DNA of 64,000 bases from Nonomuraea polychroma. GTDB lineage: Bacteria; Actinomycetota; Actinomycetes; Streptosporangiales; Streptosporangiaceae. Below are positions 1-6,966 of the stretch, in pieces. The notes below the pieces were generated by a model that ran no database searches, was not told where the DNA came from, and was given only the letters and a program-made list of their open reading frames with translations. Location: the NCBI RefSeq assembly GCF_004011505.1, contig NZ_SAUN01000001.1:2914001-2978000 (forward strand). Direction: 5' to 3'. The first letter of the stretch is position 1. The number at the start of each line of letters is the position of its first letter. The translations under genes were made by a program, and so were the position numbers.

Positions 1-549
1 GTCGAGCAGCAGCACCTCGTCGGGGCCGCGCAGCAGCGCCTCCAGCATGAGCCGCTTCTGCTCGCCGCCCGACAGCGTGGCCACGCTCCTGTCCTTGATC
101 GCTTGGTACGGCAGCCCCAGCGCCTCGGTCGCGCACACGTCCCACACGACCTCCAGCTCGTAGCCGCCCGCGTCGGCGTAGTCGGCGATCGCCTGGGCGT
201 AGGCGAGCTGGGCGGGCTCGTCGTCACGCGCCGCGAGGGCCGCCTCGGCGGCGGCGAGTGTGGCCGTGGCATCCCGCATCCGTTGCGGGGCCACGTTCAG
301 CAGCAGGTCGTGCACGGTGCCCTCGCCGAGGAACTGCCGCATCACCCCGATGCCGCCGCTGCTCGCGATCCGGCCGTCGGCGGGCTGCAACTCGCCCGCG
401 ATCAGCCGCAGCAGCGTGGTCTTGCCCGCGCCGTTCGGCCCGACGAGCGCCGCCTTGGCCCCCTCGCCCACCTTGAACGACGTCTCCAGCAGCAGCGGCC
501 GTCCGTCGGGCAGCAGGTACGTCACCCCGCTCGCCTCGACATGTCCCAT
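1..549 (-). CDS. ABC-F family ATPase, C-terminal part off the window
   Basis: The visible N-terminal 183 residues hold a complete first ATPase half: Walker A GPNGAGKTT at about residues 35-43 and the signature LSGGEQKRL near residue 160, with Walker B (VLLLD) at the window edge. No membrane segments are seen, which fits the soluble ABC-F proteins (two fused ATPase domains, acting on ribosomes in antibiotic resistance or translation control); the second half lies outside, so an ordinary transporter ATPase cannot be fully excluded. The ATG at 549 is preferred over the in-frame ATG at 570 because GAGGAGG lies 8 bases upstream of it. The gene is divergent from the TetR gene, 75 bp away, so the two may share control. 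Confidence 0.8.
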   Translation of the reverse strand, partial: MGHVEASGVTYLLPDGRPLLLETSFKVGEGAKAALVGPNGAGKTTLLRLIAGELQPADGRIASSGGIGVMRQFLGEGTVHDLLLNVAPQRMRDATATLAAAEAALAARDDEPAQLAYAQAIADYADAGGYELEVVWDVCATEALGLPYQAIKDRSVATLSGGEQKRLMLEALLRGPDEVLLLD

Positions 550-611
550 CGCCGGCACCTCCTCGACCATCGTTCTACTACTAGACCATCGATCCGGTCA
601 CTCGCACAACG

Positions 612-617
612 TATTAT
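612..617 (+). promoter_or_regulatory. Candidate -10 box (TATTAT) of the TetR gene, leaderless
   Basis: TATTAT ends 7 bases before the GTG start at 625, so transcription would begin at or next to the start codon; no Shine-Dalgarno sequence is seen before 625. Leaderless transcripts are common in actinobacteria. No convincing -35 box was found. Confidence 0.35.
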
Positions 618-624
618 CAGGCCC

Positions 625-1275
625 GTGGAGAACGTGTGGTCGCGCCCCCGCAAGGCGCCGAGACAGACGCTGACGCTGGAGCGGATCGTGGCCGAGGCGG
701 TCGCGCTGCTCGACGAGGAGGGCGCGGACCGGCTCACCATGCGCCGCCTGGCCGAGCGGCTGGACACCGGCTCGACCACCCTCTACTGGCACGTCAAGAC
801 CAAGGACGACGTCCTGGACCTGGCCCTGGACGCCGTCTTCGGCGAGGTGCGGCTGCCGGACCCGGCCGCCGGCTGGCAGGCGGCCGTGCGCGAGCTGATC
901 GGCGGGTGGCGCGCGGCCCTGCTGCGGCACCCGTGGTCGGCCACCATCCTCGACCGCCCGCTCATGGGCCCGAACGCGCTGGAACGCACCGAGTTCCTCT
1001 ACCGGACGCTGACCGGCGCCGGCTTCGCCGCGCCCCAGGCCGCCGCCTACAGCCTGTCCAACTACGTCATGGGTTCGGTCATCATGCAGGTCACCTGGCA
1101 GGACCAGGACGGCGAGGACACCGGCGCGTTCCTGCGCGAGCGGGCCCGTCGCTACCCGGCACTGGCCGAGCACGGGCTCGACCACGCATGGGACGCCACG
1201 TTCGACGAGGGCCTCGGCTATCTCCTCGCCGGCATGGAGCAGGCGCGGAAAACGGGAACCGGCCGGCTCCAGTGA
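625..1275 (+). CDS. TetR family transcriptional regulator
   Basis: 216-residue protein with an N-terminal helix-turn-helix: LTMRRLAERLDTGSTTLYWH at about residues 37-56, where TTLYWHV is the typical TetR recognition-helix end. The C-terminal half (about 70-210) looks like the TetR_C_1 ligand-binding type. The frame is open far upstream, but sequence before GTG 625 is antisense to the ABC-F gene and not TetR-like, so 625 is taken as the start. It converges on the MFS exporter gene, whose promoter carries inverted repeats; repression of that exporter is the natural inference but is not shown. Divergence from the ABC-F gene offers a second possible target. Confidence 0.85.
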   Translation: MENVWSRPRKAPRQTLTLERIVAEAVALLDEEGADRLTMRRLAERLDTGSTTLYWHVKTKDDVLDLALDAVFGEVRLPDPAAGWQAAVRELIGGWRAALLRHPWSATILDRPLMGPNALERTEFLYRTLTGAGFAAPQAAAYSLSNYVMGSVIMQVTWQDQDGEDTGAFLRERARRYPALAEHGLDHAWDATFDEGLGYLLAGMEQARKTGTGRLQ

Positions 1276-1285
1276 GCCGGCCGGT
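1258..1285. terminator. Bidirectional hairpin between TetR and MFS genes
   Basis: Perfect 12-bp stem ACCGGCCGGCTC / GAGCCGGCCGGT (1258-1269 and 1274-1285) with a 4-base loop. It spans the TetR stop codon and lies 20 bp from the MFS stop, in a convergent gap, as expected of a shared terminator. There is no T-tract. Confidence 0.6.
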
Positions 1286-1304
1286 GTCCAGGTGCTCGCG
1301 GAGC

Positions 1305-2708
1305 TCAGGAAGCGATGTCCGCGCCCTCCCTGGCCTGCTTGGGCAGCAGCAGCCCGACCGCGAAGGTGGCGGCGATCATCCCGGCCGCGACGCCCAGCGT
1401 GGCCTGCGCCGAGCCGGTGCCGAAGTAGACCGTGCCCAGCAGCGCCAGCCCCAGCGCGCCGCCGACCTGCTGCAGCGCGGTCAGGGTGCCGGATGCCGAG
1501 CCGGTCTCGCCAGGCTCGACCGCGGCCATCACGATGCCGAAGTACGGCGTCATGATCAGGCCGCTGCCCAAGCCGGTCACCGCGAGCATCGGCGCCAGCT
1601 GCCACGGGGAGACGCCGGGTGAGGCGACGGCGATCACGCCGGTCACCCCGAGCGCCATGACGACCGCGCCGGCCAGCAAGACCCGGCGCCCGTGCCGCTG
1701 GAGTGCCTGCGCCACGCCCATGCCCGCGATCATGCCGAGCGACGAGGGGACGCCGGTCAAAGCGGCCTTGAGCGGGGAGTATCCCAGGCCGAGCTGCGTG
1801 TAGAGCCCGATGACGAAGAAGGCCCCGGCGAACGCGGCGAAGTAGATGGTGCCGGTCGCCATGCCGGACACGAACGCCCGCTTGCGGAACAGGCTCGGCG
1901 CCACCAGCGGGTCGCCGCCGCCCGCGGCCTTGCGCCGCTCGTACGCGGCGAAGAGCCCGAACACCGCGCCCGAGGCGGCCATCATGGCGAACGACCAGGC
2001 CGGCCACCCGTGCTCCCCGCCCTGCACCAGCGGGAACACGATGAGCACGGTGCCCGCCGAGGCCAGCAGCGCCCCAGGAAGGTCGAGCCGCACGCCCCGC
2101 GTGGGTCGTGAGGCGGGCAGGAAGCGCAGCGCGGCCAGCGCGGCGACGGCGCCGATCGGCAGGTTGATCACGAAGATGAGCCGCCAGTCGACGCTCGTCA
2201 GGGCTCCCGCCAGGATCGGCCCGCCCACCGCGGACAGTCCGATGACCGGCCCGAACAGCCCCATCGCCGTCGCCAGCTCCTTGGGCGGGAACATCTCCTT
2301 CATCAGCCCCATGCCCTGCGGGATCATGGCCGCCCCGAACAGTCCCTGCACGATCCTGGCCGCGATGATGGTCTCGGGCGAGAAGGCCAGCGCGCACAGC
2401 AGCGACCCGGCCGTGAACCCGGCGACCCCGATGAGGAACATGCGCTTGCGGCCGACGATGTCGCCCAGCCGCCCGCCGGTCAGCAGACCCGCGGTCATGG
2501 CCAGCGTGTACGCCGCCCCGAGCCACTGGATGAGCGAGGTGCCGCCGCCGAGCTCGGCGCGCATCGTGGGGCCCGCGATGTTGGTGACGGTGGCGTCGAG
2601 CAGCTCCATCACCGAGCCGGCGAGAATCACCGCGAGCGCGGGCCAGCGCCACCTGTAGGGCGTCGGCTCGACGGGCGTGTGCACCGGCCGGATGTCGAGG
2701 GCGGTCAT
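1305..2708 (-). CDS. MFS drug exporter, EmrB/QacA (DHA2) type
   Basis: 467-residue polytopic membrane protein with about 14 hydrophobic segments, the length expected of the 14-helix DHA2 family of proton-coupled drug exporters. Visible family motifs are LDATVTNIAGPTM in helix 1 and the motif-A-like GRLGDIVGRKRMF loop (about residues 78-90). The ATG at 2708 has AGGAGG 6 bases upstream. The promoter holds several inverted repeats, and the converging TetR gene is the likely regulator. Substrate cannot be told from sequence. Confidence 0.85.
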   Translation of the reverse strand: MTALDIRPVHTPVEPTPYRWRWPALAVILAGSVMELLDATVTNIAGPTMRAELGGGTSLIQWLGAAYTLAMTAGLLTGGRLGDIVGRKRMFLIGVAGFTAGSLLCALAFSPETIIAARIVQGLFGAAMIPQGMGLMKEMFPPKELATAMGLFGPVIGLSAVGGPILAGALTSVDWRLIFVINLPIGAVAALAALRFLPASRPTRGVRLDLPGALLASAGTVLIVFPLVQGGEHGWPAWSFAMMAASGAVFGLFAAYERRKAAGGGDPLVAPSLFRKRAFVSGMATGTIYFAAFAGAFFVIGLYTQLGLGYSPLKAALTGVPSSLGMIAGMGVAQALQRHGRRVLLAGAVVMALGVTGVIAVASPGVSPWQLAPMLAVTGLGSGLIMTPYFGIVMAAVEPGETGSASGTLTALQQVGGALGLALLGTVYFGTGSAQATLGVAAGMIAATFAVGLLLPKQAREGADIAS

Positions 2709-2724
2709 CTCTGCCTCCTGGATC

Positions 2725-2773
2725 GGAACGGCTTGTTCTGTTCCGATAGTAGCAGAACGGAATGCTTCATTCC
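2725..2773. promoter_or_regulatory. Operator region of the MFS exporter gene
   Basis: Three nested inverted repeats lie just upstream of the exporter start: GGAAC/GTTCC (2725-2729 and 2740-2744), GTTCTG/CAGAAC (2735-2740 and 2753-2758) and GGAAT/ATTCC (2759-2763 and 2769-2773). This is the usual place for a TetR operator. Which repeat is bound is unknown. Confidence 0.55.
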
Positions 2774-2800
2774 ATAGCTGTGTCCCGAAGAATTGCCGGC

Positions 2801-3307
2801 TTACCTCTTGGCGCCCTGTGTCTTGTCCGGATTCTGTCCCGGAGGCTGCCGCGTCCGGCCGGGCGGGGTGTGCGCCGTCCCGGTCGCCGCCGGAGCGGTC
2901 GCGGACGGGGCCGGCGTCGTTTCCTCAGAGGTGGGCGTGGCGGACCGGCTTGTGCTCGGCCGCACGGCCGCCCGGGTACGCGTGGGCGTCGGGGTGGTCG
3001 AGCGCCGGGGAGCCGGCGTGGCCGACGCCCTGACCGGCGCCGTGGCCGTGACCGACGTGATGGGCCGGGGCGTCTGCGACGCCGTCGAGCTCGACTTGGT
3101 CGCGACCGGCACGGACTTGTCCGGGTCGCCCGCCGGCCACTCGACAGCGTCCAGCCGTGTCGTGCTGAACGAGCCGCCGATCAGCACCGCGGCCATGGCC
3201 AGCATCAGTGTGCCGAGCAACACTCCCACGATGACCAGCACACGCCTGCGCCGGCCGCCCTGGTCGGCGGACACCGCCGTGGCCGATGATCGATGCGCTC
3301 CACTCAC
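2801..3307 (-). CDS. Membrane-anchored Thr/Pro/Ala-rich protein, unknown function
   Basis: 168 residues: a short basic N-terminus, one membrane segment at about residues 23-46 and a long low-complexity tail rich in Thr, Pro, Ala and Arg, which would be outside the cell in an N-in topology. No domain is recognised. The tail composition suggests an O-glycosylated or wall-spanning stalk, which is inference. Start is GTG 3307 with no clear Shine-Dalgarno; a start further in is possible. Antisense reading of the region is also open, so confidence that this is the coding strand rests on the sensible membrane segment and the downstream order of genes. Confidence 0.5.
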   Translation of the reverse strand: MSGAHRSSATAVSADQGGRRRRVLVIVGVLLGTLMLAMAAVLIGGSFSTTRLDAVEWPAGDPDKSVPVATKSSSTASQTPRPITSVTATAPVRASATPAPRRSTTPTPTRTRAAVRPSTSRSATPTSEETTPAPSATAPAATGTAHTPPGRTRQPPGQNPDKTQGAKR

Positions 3308-3384
3308 GCAGCAATGCTAGAGACGCGAGAGCACCCCTATGGCCTATGTAGACCTATGTCCGTTTAATCCACATCGAACCGTGA

Positions 3385-4086
3385 TCAACAGGAGCACAGC
3401 AGGCCGCGCAGGGCCGTCTCCAGGCAGCGGCCGGACTTCGCCGGGACCGGCCAGGGAAAGCGCACCAGGGACTCGTCGACCCGTACGGTGGCGCCGAAGC
3501 GGTCCAGCTCCCACAGCCACACCTCGCCGGCCGCCTCGCCCAGTTGCCTGGACACCCCCGCGGTCAGCTGCGCCCGGTGGGCGGCGTTGACGTGGGCGAG
3601 CACCCGCTCGGCCGTCTCGGTCAGCGGGTCGGGCGATGCCCCCAGGTAGTCGTCGGCGTCCAGCAGCCCCGACTCCTGCCCGGTCAGATAGACCACCTGG
3701 CCCACGTCCAGCCGCAGCAGCCGGGGCGCGTCCCGCTCCCCGAACCGCTCCAGCGCCTCGAACAGGCTCTCGTCCGCGCTGTGCGCGGCCACCGCCACAG
3801 CCGCGGCACGCGCCTCGCGCTCCGGCACCGCTTCCGCCCAGCCCTGCACCTCGAGCAGCCCACGCGGGTGGGTGACGTCGCCCAGCTGCCGCATCGCCGT
3901 GAGGTTCACCGCGGCCACGGCGTCCTCGCGCACGCCGTGCAGCGGCTCGCCGGGCAGCACCAGCAGCACGGGACGGCCGCGCCCGTCCACGCCGCCGCGG
4001 GCGGGGGAGGGGGCGCCGTCGACGGAGAGCTTGGCGACGCTCGCGGTCGCGGCGAGAGTGCGGACCCGCTCGGGGATCGGCAGCAT
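3385..4086 (-). CDS. DUF2470 domain protein, iron-regulated
   Basis: 233-residue soluble protein similar in layout to the DUF2470/HugZ-like group: an N-terminal split-barrel-like part (GRPVLLVLPG, residues 37-46) and a C-terminal DUF2470-like domain (about 150-230) with the phrase LTETAERVLAHVNAAH. In the family these proteins are linked to haem binding or iron use. ATG 4086 is preceded by GGAG. The promoter carries an 18/19 match to the DtxR/IdeR iron box, so expression should rise when iron is scarce; this supports a role in iron or haem handling. Substrate and chemistry are not known from sequence. Confidence 0.7.
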   Translation of the reverse strand: MLPIPERVRTLAATASVAKLSVDGAPSPARGGVDGRGRPVLLVLPGEPLHGVREDAVAAVNLTAMRQLGDVTHPRGLLEVQGWAEAVPEREARAAAVAVAAHSADESLFEALERFGERDAPRLLRLDVGQVVYLTGQESGLLDADDYLGASPDPLTETAERVLAHVNAAHRAQLTAGVSRQLGEAAGEVWLWELDRFGATVRVDESLVRFPWPVPAKSGRCLETALRGLLCSC

Positions 4087-4104
4087 GACGACTCCAAGAA
4101 GCTG

Positions 4105-4138
4105 ATAGGTTAGCCTTACCTAAGTAAGGAATACCTAA
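4105..4138. promoter_or_regulatory. Two overlapping DtxR/IdeR iron boxes
   Basis: Box 1 (4105-4123) reads ATAGGTTAGCCTTACCTAA and matches the consensus TTAGGTTAGSCTWACCTAA at 18 of 19 positions. Box 2 (4120-4138, other strand) TTAGGTATTCCTTACTTAG matches 14 of 19. They lie in the 68-bp gap between the divergent DUF2470 and S4 genes, so one dimer pair could control both. Confidence 0.85.
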
Positions 4139-4154
4139 TCACATTGAGGTGAAC

Positions 4155-4769
4155 GTGCGCTACACCGGTCCCAAGGTGCGACTGTCGCGTCGCGCGGGCG
4201 TCCCGCTGACCAGGAAAGCCGTCCGCTACTTCGAGCAGCGCCCCTATCCGCCGGGCGAGCACGGCCGTAAGACCAACCGCCGCACCACCGGCGACTACGG
4301 CCTGCGGCTCATGGAGAAGCAGAAGCTGCGCTGGTACTACGACGTGTCCGAGCGGCAGCTGCGCCGCTACTGGGACCTCGCCGTACGCAAGTCGGGCGCG
4401 TCGGGCGCCGAGCTGGTGACCTTGCTGGAGAGCCGCCTGGCCTCGCTCGTGCTGCGGGCCGGCCTGGCGCCGTCGATCTACGCCGCCAGGCAGTACATCA
4501 ACCACGGGCACATCGCCGTGGACGGCCGCAAGGTGGACATCCCCAGCTACCTCGTCAAGCCCGGCCAGGTCGTCACGGTCAGGGAGCGCTCCCGCACGAT
4601 GCAGCCGTTCGTGGCCGCCGCCGAGGGCATCTACGCCGATGAGCGCACCGCCGCCTACCTCACTGTCGACCACGCCGACCTGCGCTTCACGCTGACGCAC
4701 CGGCCCGAGCGCGAGCAGATCGTGGTCCCCGTCGACGAGCAGCTCGTGGTGGAGTTCTATTCGCGGTAG
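4155..4769 (+). CDS. rpsD: 30S ribosomal protein S4
   Basis: 204-residue S4 protein: an N-terminal [10 protein letters not shown] motif (about 29-38) and a C-terminal S4 RNA-binding domain ([18 protein letters not shown] and [18 protein letters not shown], about 90-140). S4 nucleates the 5' domain of 16S rRNA. No zinc-binding cysteines are present, so it is a C-minus form. GTG 4155 is chosen because GAGG lies 5 bases upstream; GTG 4149 would overlap that site. It is not in an rpsM-rpsK-rpoA setting, so it may be a paralogue of a main rpsD elsewhere. Its promoter holds an iron box, which is unusual for a ribosomal protein. Confidence 0.9.
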   Translation: MRYTGPKVRLSRRAGVPLTRKAVRYFEQRPYPPGEHGRKTNRRTTGDYGLRLMEKQKLRWYYDVSERQLRRYWDLAVRKSGASGAELVTLLESRLASLVLRAGLAPSIYAARQYINHGHIAVDGRKVDIPSYLVKPGQVVTVRERSRTMQPFVAAAEGIYADERTAAYLTVDHADLRFTLTHRPEREQIVVPVDEQLVVEFYSR

Positions 4770-4771
4770 CC

Positions 4772-5783
4772 GTGAGTGATCCGGAAGAGCGTCACGCCAG
4801 CCGGTTAGAGCTGTTCTTCGACCTGCTCGTGGTCGTGGCGGTGATCCAACTGCCCATCGGCTGGAGCATCCGGCGGCGTGGCCATTTTCGTGGTCCTCTC
4901 CTACGCCGTGTGGAGCGTGTGGACCACACTGACGCTCTACTCCAACGTGCACGGCGAGCGCACCCGCACGCGCAGCATGCTGATCGGCATCGCCTAAATG
5001 GCCGCCGCCGCTGCGGCTGGCGTCGCGCGCGTGGTGGCGCCCTGCGTCGTGCGCGACGGCTCGTCCATGGCCGCATACATCTTCTGCAGGATCAGCGCCT
5101 GGCGCACCCTGCAGCGGGCCGGTACGGTCATGACCGCCTGGCCCGTGGCCCAGCTTGGCGCGAGCTGATGCCCCGTGGATTGTCTCCGTCCGGGTGGAGT
5201 CGTCGCCGTGGCGGTACGGGCCTACGGGGCCGACGACTCGGGCCGTTCCTGACCATCATGTTCGGCGAGGCCGTCATGCAGGTCGTGATGGCCTCGTCGG
5301 GGCAGTCGTGGCGGCCTGCAGGCGAGGCTGGCAGCACTGGTCGGGTTCAGGCTGGTCGTCTGCCCGTGGTGGCTCACATTCCGGTACGGCGTGACCACCG
5401 TGCCATTCGTGCCGGAGTGTGGGCTGCGGGCGTGCATGGCCCTGCCAGCGCACTTCGCCATGACTGCGGGCATCATCGCGACCGCGGCCGGGGTGGGTGT
5501 GGTCACCGCCGACCCTTCCGCGCATCTGCACGGCGTGGGGTGGGTGTTGGGCGGCGGGCTGGCCGTCTGCTTCGCCGCCTCCAAGGCGCTTGGCATAGCG
5601 ATGGTTGCCGAGCGGTGGTGGACCTGGGGTGGGCGGTTCCCCCATGCCCACCCTGCTCGAGCGGCCGCACTGTCCGGCCTCATCGAGGGCTGGATGGTGG
5701 TGGCGTTACTGCTGGTCGTGGCCTTGTGGCGGGTGGCCTACCGGTTGCGGGGCGGCTCAGTCGCCAGCCCGACTGCCGCGTAG
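4772..5783 (+). pseudogene. Decayed low-temperature-requirement A (LtrA) family gene
   Basis: Pieces of an LtrA membrane protein occur in order but in different frames: SRLELFFDLLVVVAVIQL (about 4800), FVVLSYAVWSVWTTLTLYSN in a second frame ending at a TAA near 4997, FLTIMFGEAVMQVVMAS (about 5245), and an intact tail from 5391 to 5783 with three membrane segments. Several frameshifts, stops and a probable deletion separate them. The start lies 2 bases after rpsD. The gene cannot make a full product; the tail could in principle still be translated but has no evident start signal. Confidence 0.75.
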
Positions 5784-6545
5784 CTCTGCGATTTCCTTGC
5801 GTAATTCGGCAAGTTCCTCCAGGATCCGCTCGGTGTGCGCCGTGGTGTCCTCGATCGCGGCCAGTTCCTCGGCGTTCTCCTCGTCCATGGCGTTCACCAC
5901 GACGGCCATGAACAGGTTCAGCACCACGAACGTGCAGACCAGGATGAAGACGGTGAAGAAGATCCACGCCGACGGGTGCTCGGCCATCACTTCCCTGGCG
6001 ATGTTGCCCCAGTCGTCGCCCGTCATCGTCTGGAAGAGCGTGAACAGCGACGTCGGCAGACTGCCGAAACGCTCGGGATCGGTCTGTCCGTAGAGCTTGG
6101 TGGCCATGACCGCGGCCACGTACAGCACCAAAGCCAGCAGCACGACGATCGAGCTCATTCCCGGCATGGCCCGCAGCAGTGCCGACACCACCCGGCGCAG
6201 GCTCGGAACCACCGATAGCAGCCGCAGAGCACGAAGGATGCGTAGGGCGCGCAGCACCGACAGACCGCCCGACGAGGGCGCGAAGGCGATGGCCACGATC
6301 ATGAAGTCGAAAATGTTCCAGGGGTCGCGGAAGAAATGCCAGCGCTCGACGTAGAGCTTGGCCAGCATTTCGGCGGCGAAGATGTAGAGCGCGAGGTGGT
6401 CGACCACGGTGAGCAGGGCACCGTGCCGCTCCACGACGGCTGGGAAGGTCTCCAGGCCCAGCGTGGCCGCGTTGACCAGGATGACACTGACGATGAACCG
6501 CTGGAAACCCGGGTGGGTCAGGATGGCTTGGGTGCGTTCACGCAT
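5757..6545 (-). CDS. Single-domain voltage-gated cation channel (NaChBac-like)
   Basis: 262 residues with six membrane segments, like bacterial tetrameric Na/Ca channels. S2 carries E59 and S3 D80; S4 has arginines every third residue (R99, R102, R105, R108). The pore loop reads TLFQTMTGDDWG (169-180): the filter is TGDDW instead of the usual TLESW, with two acidic residues. S6 (about 194-219) is followed by a coiled coil (about 221-256) of the kind that holds the tetramer together. Ca permeation is an inference from the acidic filter. The 3' end overlaps the decayed LtrA gene tail. ATG 6545 lies before a hydrophilic N-terminus typical of the family. Confidence 0.85.
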   Translation of the reverse strand: MRERTQAILTHPGFQRFIVSVILVNAATLGLETFPAVVERHGALLTVVDHLALYIFAAEMLAKLYVERWHFFRDPWNIFDFMIVAIAFAPSSGGLSVLRALRILRALRLLSVVPSLRRVVSALLRAMPGMSSIVVLLALVLYVAAVMATKLYGQTDPERFGSLPTSLFTLFQTMTGDDWGNIAREVMAEHPSAWIFFTVFILVCTFVVLNLFMAVVVNAMDEENAEELAAIEDTTAHTERILEELAELRKEIAELRGSRAGD

Positions 6546-6966
6546 GGACTGTTGATCATATCCGCTATGAAATCCTACCTAAGCGTCTGCCGTGATCTCG
6601 TGGTGGCGCTCTTCGGGTTGGTGGCGACGGCTAGGCCGCGGGCAGGATAATTCTGCCCGGCCGTTCGCGTCGGTGAGGCGCCCCCTAATCTTGTTGTCTC
6701 GCGACGCTGCCGAGGCTTCACGTGCTGCAATGCGATGGGTGGCTGCCGGTTTCCAGCCAGGTGGGTCAGGGCGGGCGGGCATCATGTCGTTCACGTGTTC
6801 TATCCGGCAGGGCCCACGTGCTGGTAGTCTTGTGGTTACTTAGGGTGAAACCCAAGCGGGACGGGGGTCCGGGTATGCGGGCGTGCCGGTCGTCGAGCAT
6901 GGCCGGACGGCGGCCGATCCTGGCACTGTTGGTCAGCGGCTGCTCCGCAACAGGGCCGGTGGATGA
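6546..6966. other. 421-bp gap between channel and TnpB-related genes
   Basis: No convincing gene. A perfect hairpin CGGGCAG/CTGCCCG lies at 6639-6645 and 6653-6659, and a short GGGT-GAA-ACCC hairpin near 6844. These could belong to the left end of the TnpB-carrying element or to the channel promoter; no second copy was seen to fix an element boundary. Confidence 0.4.

Noticed and set aside
598..2652. Long 684-codon frame on the minus strand
   Set aside because: It crosses both the TetR and MFS genes in another frame and its translation is Arg/Ala-rich with no domain; it is a GC-driven shadow.
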